From the NCBI RefSeq assembly GCF_039907765.1, contig NZ_JARDJI010000004.1:124001-188000 (forward strand): a stretch of 64,000 nt of DNA, given 5' to 3'. Position numbers and translations under genes: made by a program. Below, piece by piece: positions 52,140 through 58,651 of this stretch. The DNA comes from Aminobacter sp039907765 (GTDB lineage: Bacteria; Pseudomonadota; Alphaproteobacteria; Rhizobiales; Rhizobiaceae). Positions within the stretch are counted from its first letter, which is position 1. Each line of letters opens with the position of its first letter. The notes under the pieces are model-generated. The model saw only the letters and a program-made list of their open reading frames with translations. It was not told the origin of the DNA and searched no databases.

Positions 52140-53186
52140 ATGAAAACCACCTTCGTCTCGTCCTCGGCGGTCTCCAGCGCACTGCGCTATTCGATCCTGC
52201 GCCAGCAGGCCGAACTGACCAGGGTTCAGAAGGAGGCCACCACCGGCTTCGTCGCCGACAGGGGGCTGGCGCTCGGCGCCCGCACGGCCCAGTCGGTCAC
52301 CCTCAACCGCGACCTGGAGCGGCTTTCCGGCATCGTCGATTCCAACGGGCTGGTCTCGTCGCGGCTGGCCGCCACGCAGAAGGGCCTCATCCAGATCGGC
52401 GACGCCGCCCAGTCGTTCCTGTCGAGCCTCACCAGTTCGGCCTCCGGCGACGCGGCCTACGCGCTGACCCAGAAGAGCGCGCGCAGCACGCTCGACACGC
52501 TGACCTCGGTGCTCAACACCAGCCTCAACGGCGAATACCTGTTCGCCGGCACCAACACCGACGTCAGGCCGCTCAACGATTTCGAGCCGGGCTCGCCCGC
52601 CAAGGCGGCCTTCGACGCGGCCTTCGCCGGCTATTTCACCTTCGCCAAGGACGATCCCGCGGCCCAGGGCATCACCGCCGCCCAGATGGACGACTTCCTC
52701 ACCACCGTCGTCGAGCCGATGTTCCTCGGCGCCGGCTGGCAGGGCACCTGGTCCAACGCCACCGACCAGGGCATCACCAGCCGCATCACGCTCAACGAGA
52801 CCACCGAAACCTCGGTCAGCGCCAACGACGAGGGCATCCGCAAGATCGCCATGATGTCGGCGGTGGTCGGCGACCTGCTCGACAGCAATGTCGGCAATGC
52901 CGCCCGCAAAGCGCTGGTCAACCGCGCCGTCTCGACCATCGGCGCCGCCATCGGCGAGATCAGCCAGCTCGAGGCGCAGACAGGTATCATCGAGCAGCGC
53001 GTCAGCAGCGCCACCGACCGCATCAAGATGCAGATGGACCTGTTCGAGCGCCACATCCTCGACACCGAGGGCGTCGATCCCTACCGGGCCTCGAACCGGG
53101 TTTCGGAACTGCTCTCGCAGATCGAGAAGTCCTACGCCATCACCGCGCGCATCCAGCAGCTGAGCATCCTCAACTACCTGTCCTGA
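52140..53186 (+). CDS. flgL: Flagellar hook-associated protein FlgL
   Basis: A 348-residue HAP3 protein, related to flagellin at both ends: SSAVSSALRYSILRQQAELT at the N terminus and IEKSYAITARIQQLSILNYL at the C terminus. The middle has NTSLNGEYLFAGTNTDVRPL, the FlgL hallmark. It forms the second junction ring between FlgK and the filament. Confidence 0.94.
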   Translation: MKTTFVSSSAVSSALRYSILRQQAELTRVQKEATTGFVADRGLALGARTAQSVTLNRDLERLSGIVDSNGLVSSRLAATQKGLIQIGDAAQSFLSSLTSSASGDAAYALTQKSARSTLDTLTSVLNTSLNGEYLFAGTNTDVRPLNDFEPGSPAKAAFDAAFAGYFTFAKDDPAAQGITAAQMDDFLTTVVEPMFLGAGWQGTWSNATDQGITSRITLNETTETSVSANDEGIRKIAMMSAVVGDLLDSNVGNAARKALVNRAVSTIGAAIGEISQLEAQTGIIEQRVSSATDRIKMQMDLFERHILDTEGVDPYRASNRVSELLSQIEKSYAITARIQQLSILNYLS

Positions 53187-53208
53187 ACGGCAAGCCAAAG
53201 AGACGCAT

Positions 53209-53556
53209 ATGTATCAATTCTCCTATGCCGACATTCAGACCGATTCCGTCGCCGACGCGCGGGATCGCGAACGCCAGCTGCTCAGCCGTTCGGTCGAGCT
53301 GCTGATCAAGGCCAACGAGGCCGGCCCCAAGTCGCGCGAGGCCGTCGAGGCGCTCAACTTCACCAACCGCATCTGGACCTCGCTGATGGACGACCTCGGC
53401 AACCCCGAGAACGCCCTGCCCAAGGAGCTGCGCGCCAACCTCATCTCCATCGGCCTGTGGCTCCTGCGCGAGGCCGAGGACATTCGCCAGGGCCGCCGCG
53501 ACAGCTTCGACGGCCTGATCGAAGTCTCGCAGATCATCCGCGACGGCATCCAATGA
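53209..53556 (+). CDS. flaF: Flagellar biosynthesis regulator FlaF
   Basis: A 115-residue cytoplasmic protein beginning MYQFSYADIQTDSVADARDR, the FlaF signature. In alphaproteobacteria FlaF promotes, and FlbT restrains, flagellin synthesis and secretion. It lies 22 bp after flgL and overlaps flbT by 4 nt. The conserved LNFTNRIWTSLMDDLGNPEN block is intact. Confidence 0.94.
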   Translation: MYQFSYADIQTDSVADARDRERQLLSRSVELLIKANEAGPKSREAVEALNFTNRIWTSLMDDLGNPENALPKELRANLISIGLWLLREAEDIRQGRRDSFDGLIEVSQIIRDGIQ

Positions 53557-53993
53557 AGAACACCCTGAAGATCTCGCTGAAGGCCAACGAGAAGATCTAC
53601 GTCAACGGCGCGGTCATCCGCGTCGACCGCAAGGTCTCGCTCGAGCTGCTCAACGACGTGCAGTTCCTGCTCGAGGGCCACGTGCTGCAGCCCGAGCAGG
53701 CGTCGACGCCGCTGCGCCAGCTCTACTTCATCCTGCAGGTGATGCTGATCGATCCCGACGGCGCCGGCGATGCGCGCGACATGTTCCGGCGCTCGCTGCC
53801 GCTGCTGCTCGCCACCTTCGACGACCCCGAGATCCTGGCGAGCCTCAAGCACGTCGATCGCCTCGTCGCCGAGGATCACGTCTACGAGGCGCTCAGGACC
53901 ATACGTTCGCTCTATCCCCTCGAACGGCGCGTCATGGCCGGCACCGAAGCCGAGCAGCCGACAGCACGCGTCGCCGCCGGAGGCACATTCTGA
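53553..53993 (+). CDS. flbT: Flagellin synthesis repressor FlbT
   Basis: A 146-residue cytoplasmic protein starting MKNTLKISLKANEKIYVNGA, with TPLRQLYFILQVMLIDPDGA mid-protein; both are FlbT hallmarks. In Caulobacter FlbT binds the 5' leader of flagellin mRNA and blocks translation until the hook is built. Both flagellin genes here have long leaders (roughly 120-150 nt), compatible with that control. It overlaps flaF and flgD. Confidence 0.94.
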   Translation: MKNTLKISLKANEKIYVNGAVIRVDRKVSLELLNDVQFLLEGHVLQPEQASTPLRQLYFILQVMLIDPDGAGDARDMFRRSLPLLLATFDDPEILASLKHVDRLVAEDHVYEALRTIRSLYPLERRVMAGTEAEQPTARVAAGGTF

Positions 53994-54418
53994 TGGCCAT
54001 CGACTACACCACGACCCCGCCCGTCGGCACCAGCACCAAGACCGCCTCGGGCACCCAGTCGGCGGCGTCCAAGGCGCAGGTCGACTACAACTCGTTCCTG
54101 AAGCTGCTGGTCGCGCAGATGAAGAACCAGGACCCGACCAAGCCGATGGACTCGACCGAATACGTGGCGCAGCTCGCCACCTTTTCGCAGGTCGAGCAGT
54201 CGGTGCAGATGAACTCGCGGCTGGACCAGATCCTGCAGGGCTCGGCGCTCGCCCAGGCCGACGCGCTGATCGGCCGGACGGTCACCTCGCCGGACGGCAA
54301 GACCTCCGGCGTCGTCGCCGAGGTGCGCCTGTTCAAGGACGGCGTCGTCGCCGTTCTCACCGACGGCAAGCAGGTCGTCATCAATCCCGGGGTCTCGATC
54401 AAGGCCACGCCGGCGTGA
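53993..54418 (+). CDS. flgD: Flagellar hook assembly scaffold protein FlgD
   Basis: A 141-residue hook cap. The family core KAQVDYNSFLKLLVAQMKNQ with DPTKPMDSTEYVAQLATFSQ and VEQSVQMNSRLDQIL is complete. The protein is short because the C-terminal Tudor/FnIII domains of enteric FlgD are missing, as in other rhizobia. The ATG overlaps the flbT stop by one base (TGATG). Confidence 0.94.
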   Translation: MAIDYTTTPPVGTSTKTASGTQSAASKAQVDYNSFLKLLVAQMKNQDPTKPMDSTEYVAQLATFSQVEQSVQMNSRLDQILQGSALAQADALIGRTVTSPDGKTSGVVAEVRLFKDGVVAVLTDGKQVVINPGVSIKATPA

Positions 54419-54681
54419 ACGAGGCCGATGCCCTCGACCTGGTCCAGTACGCCATCTGGACCGTGCTGACCGCCTCGGGACCCGCCGTGGCGGTGGCCAT
54501 GCTGGTCGGCGTCGGCATCGCGCTCGTCCAGGCGCTGACCCAGATCCAGGAAATCACCCTCACCTTCGTGCCCAAGATCGTCGCGATCCTTTTGGTCACC
54601 GCACTCACCGGCCCGTTCATCGGCGCCCAGATCTCGTCCTTCACCAACGTCATCTTCGAGCGCATCGAAACCGGCTTCTGA
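54415..54681 (+). CDS. fliQ: Flagellar type III export gate protein FliQ
   Basis: An 88-residue inner-membrane protein with two helices. LDLVQYAIWTVLTASGPAVA opens it, and the conserved VGIALVQALTQIQEITLTFV and PKIVAILLVTALTGPFI blocks follow. The start is GTG at 54415, overlapping the flgD stop (GTGA). In other rhizobia flhA follows directly; here about 4 kb intervenes. Confidence 0.95.
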   Translation: MNEADALDLVQYAIWTVLTASGPAVAVAMLVGVGIALVQALTQIQEITLTFVPKIVAILLVTALTGPFIGAQISSFTNVIFERIETGF

Positions 54682-54816
54682 CGCGGCTGGCCCGCAGCAG
54701 CGGTCCCGCTGGCCCATGCAGCGGCCGACAAATGGGTTCACCCCGCCGCCCGATCGTGGTCTAGTCGTCCGAACGCGATTCAGAACGAGGACAGCCGGCT
54801 GGGCCGGCTGTGGCGC

Positions 54817-56457
54817 ATGGACGACCACAAGATCGAGCAGGGCTCGGCGCTCGAGCCACTCAAGCACGGCATCTTCCGCTCGGTCTGGTTCGCAAGCCTC
54901 GGCTCCAATTTCGGCGGCCTGATCCAGTCCGTCGGCGCCGCCTGGCTGATGACCTCGATCGCCACCTCCTCCGACATGGTGGCGCTGGTCCAGGCCTCGA
55001 TCACGCTGCCGATCATGCTGTTCTCGCTCGCTTCGGGCGCACTCGCCGACAGCTACGACCGCCGCCGCGTCATGCTCACCGCCCAGTGCTTCATGCTCGC
55101 GGTCTCGGCGCTGCTCACCCTGGTCGCCTATTTCGGCCTGATCACGCCCTGGCTGCTGCTCTCCTTCACCTTCCTCATCGGCTGCGGCACCGCCCTCAAC
55201 AACCCCTCGTGGCAGGCCTCGGTGGGCGACATGGTGCCCCGCCCGGTCGTGCCGGCTGCGGTCGCGCTCAACTCCATGGGCTTCAACATGACGCGCAGCG
55301 TCGGCCCGGCCATCGGCGGCATCATCGTCGCCGCGGCCGGCGCCGCGGCCGCCTTCGCCGTCAACACGCTGAGCTATTTCGCGCTGATCTTCGTCCTGTT
55401 CCGCTGGCGCCCCGACTATCCCGGGAGCACGCTGCCGCGCGAGACGCTCGGCCAGGCCATGGGCGCCGGGCTGCGCTACATCGCCATGTCGCCCAACATC
55501 GGCAAGGTGCTCCTGCGCAGCTTCACCTTCGGCTTCACCGCGGTTGTCATCCAGGCGCTGCTGCCCCTGGTCGCGCGCGACCTCGTCGCCGGCGGCCCGC
55601 TCACCTACGGCATCATGCTCGGCGCCTTCGGCATCGGCGCAGTCGGCGGCGCGCTGATCAGCGGCCGCATCCGCCGCAGCATGTCGAGCGAGGCCATCGT
55701 GCGTTCGGCCTTCATCGGCTTCGCCCTGTCGAGCTGGATCGCCGCCTGGAGTTCGAACGCCTGGCTGACCAGCGCCGGCCTGCTCATCGGCGGCGCCTGC
55801 TGGGTGCTGGCGCTGTCGCATTTCAACATCTCGGTGCAGATGTCGACGCCGCGCTGGGTGGTCGGCCGGGCGCTGTCGATCTACCAGATGGCCACCTTCG
55901 GCGGCATGGCGCTGGGCAGCTGGGTCTGGGGCCTCGTCGCGGAGGGCCAGGGTCCTGCCGCGGCACTGGTCGCCGCCGGCCTCGTCATGCTGGTCGGCGC
56001 GGCCATCGGGCTCTTCCTGCCGCTGCCCGAGCACACCGTGCTCAACCTCGACCCGCTCAACCGCTTCCGCGAGCCGCATCTGGCGCTCGACGTGCAGCCG
56101 CGCAGCGGCCCCATCGAGATCACCATCGAGTTCATCATCCGCGAGGAGGACGTGCCGGCCTTCCTCGAGGCCATGGCCGAACGCCGCCGCGTCCGCCGCC
56201 GCGACGGCGCCCGCCACTGGACGCTCGCCCGCGACATCGAAAATCCGGAGGTCTGGGTCGAGAGCTACCACACCCCAACCTGGCTCGAATATGTCCGCCA
56301 CAACCAGCGCGCCACCCATGCCGACGCTGAGATCGGCGACCGCCTGCGGGCGCTGCACAGCGGCCCGCAGCCGCCGCGCGTCCGCCGCGTCATCGAGCGC
56401 CCCACCTCCCTCGCCGCCGCCGTCGTCACCCCCAAGGGCCCGATCGACCTGCATTGA
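54817..56457 (+). CDS. MFS transporter with C-terminal soluble domain
   Basis: A 546-residue major facilitator. Roughly 12 helices occupy residues about 20-410, with the motif-A-like loop GALADSYDRRRVMLTAQCFM and NSMGFNMTRSVGPAIGGIIV typical of the MFS_3 (EntS-like) group. The last 130 residues are cytoplasmic: PIEITIEFIIREEDVPAFLE and ARHWTLARDIENPEVWVESY resemble an antibiotic-biosynthesis-monooxygenase-like ferredoxin fold. It is not a flagellar gene, and sits inside the flagellar cluster between fliQ and flhA. The substrate is unknown. Confidence 0.85.
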   Translation: MDDHKIEQGSALEPLKHGIFRSVWFASLGSNFGGLIQSVGAAWLMTSIATSSDMVALVQASITLPIMLFSLASGALADSYDRRRVMLTAQCFMLAVSALLTLVAYFGLITPWLLLSFTFLIGCGTALNNPSWQASVGDMVPRPVVPAAVALNSMGFNMTRSVGPAIGGIIVAAAGAAAAFAVNTLSYFALIFVLFRWRPDYPGSTLPRETLGQAMGAGLRYIAMSPNIGKVLLRSFTFGFTAVVIQALLPLVARDLVAGGPLTYGIMLGAFGIGAVGGALISGRIRRSMSSEAIVRSAFIGFALSSWIAAWSSNAWLTSAGLLIGGACWVLALSHFNISVQMSTPRWVVGRALSIYQMATFGGMALGSWVWGLVAEGQGPAAALVAAGLVMLVGAAIGLFLPLPEHTVLNLDPLNRFREPHLALDVQPRSGPIEITIEFIIREEDVPAFLEAMAERRRVRRRDGARHWTLARDIENPEVWVESYHTPTWLEYVRHNQRATHADAEIGDRLRALHSGPQPPRVRRVIERPTSLAAAVVTPKGPIDLH

Positions 56458-56601
56458 AGGGGCTGAGGCACTCGGTCGTCATCCCGGGGCGGCGAGGCGC
56501 GCAGCGCCGTCGCGGAGACCCCAGGATCCATGCCATGCCCCCTTTGCACGTGGACAGCTTCTCCACGGCGGGACAATTTTCTTCCAGGCCGTGACGGCGG
56601 A

Positions 56602-56661
56602 GCTGCCAATCTCCCCCCTTGCGGGGGAGATGGGCGGCAGCCCAGAGGGGGGTGGGAAGGA
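56602..56661 (+). repeat. Palindromic repeat element, copy A
   Basis: It starts GCTGCCAATCTCCCCCCTT, folds through CTCCCCC/GGGGGAG, and ends AGAGGGGGGTGGGAAGGA. It is nearly identical to copy B at 58445-58504, and copy C at 58343-58389 is inverted. This is a RIME-like intergenic element. Confidence 0.8.
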
Positions 56662-56698
56662 ATGAGACGCCGACGACCGTTCAGCCGCATCGTCTGTG

Positions 56699-56842
56699 AA
56701 TACTCCCACCCCTACCCCTCCCCACAAGGGGGAGGGGGACGTGCTCGCCGCCGTTGTCGCCAAAATCTTCGCCAGTTGGTGCGTGACGGCGGGCCACAGA
56801 ATCCCCCTCCCCCTTGTGGGGAGGGGTTAGGGGTGGGGGTAC
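56699..56842. repeat. Inverted pair of RIME-like elements
   Basis: The left arm, from ACTCCCACCCCTACCCCTCC at 56701, is close to the reverse complement of the right arm, AATCCCCCTCCCCCTTGTGG onward (56801-56842). Together they form a 140-bp inverted repeat with a 60-nt centre. The core is shared with the element at 11878. Confidence 0.7.
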
Positions 56843-56875
56843 CGCGCCGGTCGCAACTCCGCCTCCCAACCTCGT

Positions 56876-56890
56876 GTTGACTCAATCAAC
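56876..56890. promoter_or_regulatory. MarR-type operator 1
   Basis: GTTGACTCAATCAAC has 5-bp perfect arms. It lies 23 bp (centre to centre) from the second operator, about two DNA turns, so two dimers could bind on the same face. Confidence 0.65.
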
Positions 56891-56898
56891 AAATCATT

Positions 56899-56913
56899 GT
56901 TGACTTGGTCAAC
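56899..56913. promoter_or_regulatory. MarR-type operator 2
   Basis: GTTGACTTGGTCAAC is a perfect 6+3+6 inverted repeat, 19 bp before the ATG of the MarR-GNAT gene. The size and location fit autorepression by its MarR domain. Confidence 0.72.
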
Positions 56914-56932
56914 ACATACCGGACAACCGCAC

Positions 56933-57874
56933 ATGACCGACGAACACCCCGACATAGCCGCACTTCGCGCCTTCAATCGGCTCTATACCCGTCGCCTCGG
57001 CCTGCTCAACGCCCACCTCGACAAGAGCCCGTTCACGCTGACCGAGGCGCGCATCCTCTACGAGCTGGCCCATCGCACGCCCCCCACGGCGGCCGAGGTC
57101 ATGCGCGCCCTCGACCTCGATCGGGGCCAGCTCAGCCGCACGCTGAAGCGGTTTGCCGGTCGCGGATTGGTCGAGACGGCAGGCCATCCCGAGGGCGGCC
57201 GGCGGCGTCCGGTTTCGTTGACGGCCGCCGGACGCAAGGCGTTCGCCGGGCTCGAGCGCAGCGCGCGCCAGGCGATGGGCTCCCTGCTCGACGGCCTGCC
57301 GCCGGATCAGCGCAAGGGCCTGGTCTCGGCCGTCAAGGACATCACTCGGATATTCGAACCTGCGAGTGCCCGCGAAATGCTGCTGCGCGACCCGAAACCC
57401 GGCGACCTCGGCTGGATCACCCACCGGCAGGCCGTCCTCTATGCCGAGGAATATGGCTGGAACGGCGACTATGAGGCGCTCGCCGCGCGCATCCTGGCCG
57501 ATTTCGTGCAGTCCTTCGACCCCGCCCACGACGCGGCATGGGTGGCCGAGATCGACGGCCGCGTGGTGGGATCGGTCTTCCTGGTGCGCGGCGACCGGCC
57601 GAGGCTGGGAAAGCTGCGATTGCTCTATGTCGAGCCGGAAGCGCGTGGGGTGGGCGTCGGCGCCCGGCTCGTCGACGCCTGCATCGAGCGCGCCCGCGCC
57701 GTCGGCGACGAGCGGCTCGTGCTCTGGACCAACAGCGTGCTTGCCGCGGCCCGGCGCCTCTACGAACGCGCCGGGTTCAGGCTCGTCGACGAGGCGCCCC
57801 ACCATTCCTTCGGCAAGGACCTTGTCGGCCAGACCTGGGAACTGGATCTCGGGAACGGCCCTGCCCCGAACTGA
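56933..57874 (+). CDS. MarR-GNAT fusion: regulator with acetyltransferase domain
   Basis: A 313-residue two-domain protein. Residues 1-145 are a MarR winged helix (PFTLTEARILYELAHRTPPT, LDLDRGQLSRTLKRFAGRGL, then EGGRRRPVSLTAAGRKAF). Residues about 150-305 are a GNAT acetyltransferase, with the acetyl-CoA loop ARGVGVGARL and C-terminal ARRLYERAGFRLVDEA. The ATG at 56933 follows two MarR-type operators. MarR-GNAT fusions are known but poorly understood. It follows the MFS gene and may regulate it or a small-molecule response. Confidence 0.87.
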   Translation: MTDEHPDIAALRAFNRLYTRRLGLLNAHLDKSPFTLTEARILYELAHRTPPTAAEVMRALDLDRGQLSRTLKRFAGRGLVETAGHPEGGRRRPVSLTAAGRKAFAGLERSARQAMGSLLDGLPPDQRKGLVSAVKDITRIFEPASAREMLLRDPKPGDLGWITHRQAVLYAEEYGWNGDYEALAARILADFVQSFDPAHDAAWVAEIDGRVVGSVFLVRGDRPRLGKLRLLYVEPEARGVGVGARLVDACIERARAVGDERLVLWTNSVLAAARRLYERAGFRLVDEAPHHSFGKDLVGQTWELDLGNGPAPN

Positions 57875-57974
57875 TTTGTCAGGAACTCTGTCAGCAATCG
57901 GCGTGGAGAAACCGGCGCGTTTTTCCACCCCCTGCAAAACCTCCCGTATTCTTGTGCCATCGCCCTTGTCGGGA

Positions 57975-58282
57975 CCTGGTGCGCACCGGGTGTCAGGAAG
58001 GGCGGCGGTGACCTCCCGCCACGGCTGCGGTAGCCGTGGCTCCGAGGGCCCGTCGACAGGCCGGCGTCGTCCGGCGCGCGCCGCAAATGGCGGGTGCCGG
58101 AGGATGCGGAGAAGCCGCGGGTTCAGGCCACGAAAAGACCGTGGGACGGACCTGTGACCGGCCGACCGAGGGACAGACACCGGGCGGGGCGCGGGGTTCG
58201 CGCCACGTATCAATCTATCGGACGGCTCGGCCGCGCGCCCCGCTTCCCGAACCACCTCCCGCAAAGGGAGTGTTCTTTGACA
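57975..58282 (+). ncRNA. Candidate structured RNA upstream of flhA, family unassigned
   Basis: A run of perfect hairpins: CCTGGT/ACCGGG (57975-57990), CCACGGCT-GCGGT-AGCCGTGG (58019-58039), GCGG/CCGC (58106-58118), CCACG/CGTGG (58128-58144), GGCGCG/CGCGCC (58188-58204) and CTCCC-GCAAA-GGGAG (58256-58270). A 10-bp long-range pair, GCGGGGCGCG (58184) with CGCGCCCCGC (58234), competes with one of them, as in attenuators. It ends TGTTCTTTGACA, like a boxA antitermination element. I do not recognise RNase P, tmRNA, SRP or a known riboswitch here. Strand is inferred from the boxA-like end. Confidence 0.45.
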
Positions 58283-58342
58283 ATGGCCAGGCGCGAAAGC
58301 GAGCGTGGCAATGGATAGGTGCGGATAGGCTTGCGGGACAGC

Positions 58343-58389
58343 ACCCCCCTCTGGGCTGCCGCCCATCTCCCCCGCAAGGGGGGAGATTG
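58343..58389 (-). repeat. Palindromic repeat element, copy C (inverted)
   Basis: CACCCCCCTCTGGGCTGCCG onward is the reverse complement of the core of copies A and B, ending in GGGGGGAGATT. It faces copy B at 58445 across about 55 bp. Confidence 0.75.
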
Positions 58390-58444
58390 GGCCTTCATCA
58401 AGGTCCCGACCTTGAGGAGAGGCAGAAAAGGGTGAGACGCCGAA

Positions 58445-58504
58445 GCTGCCAATCTCCCCCCTTGCGGGGGAGATGCCCGGCAGGGCAGAGGGGGGTGGGA
58501 AGGA
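58445..58504 (+). repeat. Palindromic repeat element, copy B
   Basis: It starts GCTGCCAATCTCCCCCCTTG and ends GAGGGGGGTGGGAAGGA, matching copy A at 56602 almost base for base. Copies A and B are direct repeats about 1.84 kb apart, flanking the MarR-GNAT gene and the structured segment. Confidence 0.8.
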
Positions 58505-58579
58505 TGAGGCGTGGCAGCCCCATGAGGATCGGTGCGAGGTCGCCCGAGGCAGCGCGTGACGACGCCCCCCTCTCCCACC

Positions 58580-58605
58580 CTCGCGCAAGCTTGGAGCACT
58601 AGGGT
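58580..58605 (+). promoter_or_regulatory. flhA: Flagellar promoter motif before flhA
   Basis: CTCGCGCAAG at 58580-58589, N10, then TAGGGT at 58600-58605, 46 bp before the flhA ATG. Its presence shows that flhA has its own flagellar-type promoter despite the insertion after fliQ. Confidence 0.7.
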
Positions 58606-58651
58606 CAGGCGGCCGTGGCATGGGTCGCGGCGGCATTCGATCGGGTAAGTC

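Larger units (their letters stand above)
56458..56932. other. Intergenic region with stacked palindromic repeats
   Basis: 475 bp without a gene. It holds repeat copy A at 56602-56661, an inverted pair of a second element (about 56699-56740 against 56801-56842), and then the operator pair of the MarR-GNAT gene. The repeats are detailed separately. Confidence 0.7.
57875..58651. other. 777-bp non-coding region before flhA
   Basis: No convincing reading frame on either strand. From left to right it holds an imperfect stem (57903-57928) that may end the MarR-GNAT transcript, a hairpin-dense segment (57975-58282), repeat copies C and B (58343-58504), and the flhA promoter motif (58580-58605). Confidence 0.75.

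Noticed and set aside
54085..56454. A minus-strand frame opposite flgD, fliQ and the MFS gene
   Set aside because: It is antisense to well-supported genes and compositionally biased; it has no start context.
57975..58282. RNase P RNA, tmRNA or SRP RNA as identity of the hairpin-rich tract
   Set aside because: The conserved GAGGAAAGTC and ACAGAA blocks of RNase P, the CCA end and tag codons of tmRNA, and the SRP apical loop were not found. A c-di-GMP riboswitch was also considered because of GTGGGACG, but the GCAAA partner motif is missing.
56602..58504. CRISPR-like array
   Set aside because: The repeats are few, palindromic, in both orientations and at uneven spacing with no uniform spacers; they are intergenic mosaic elements.
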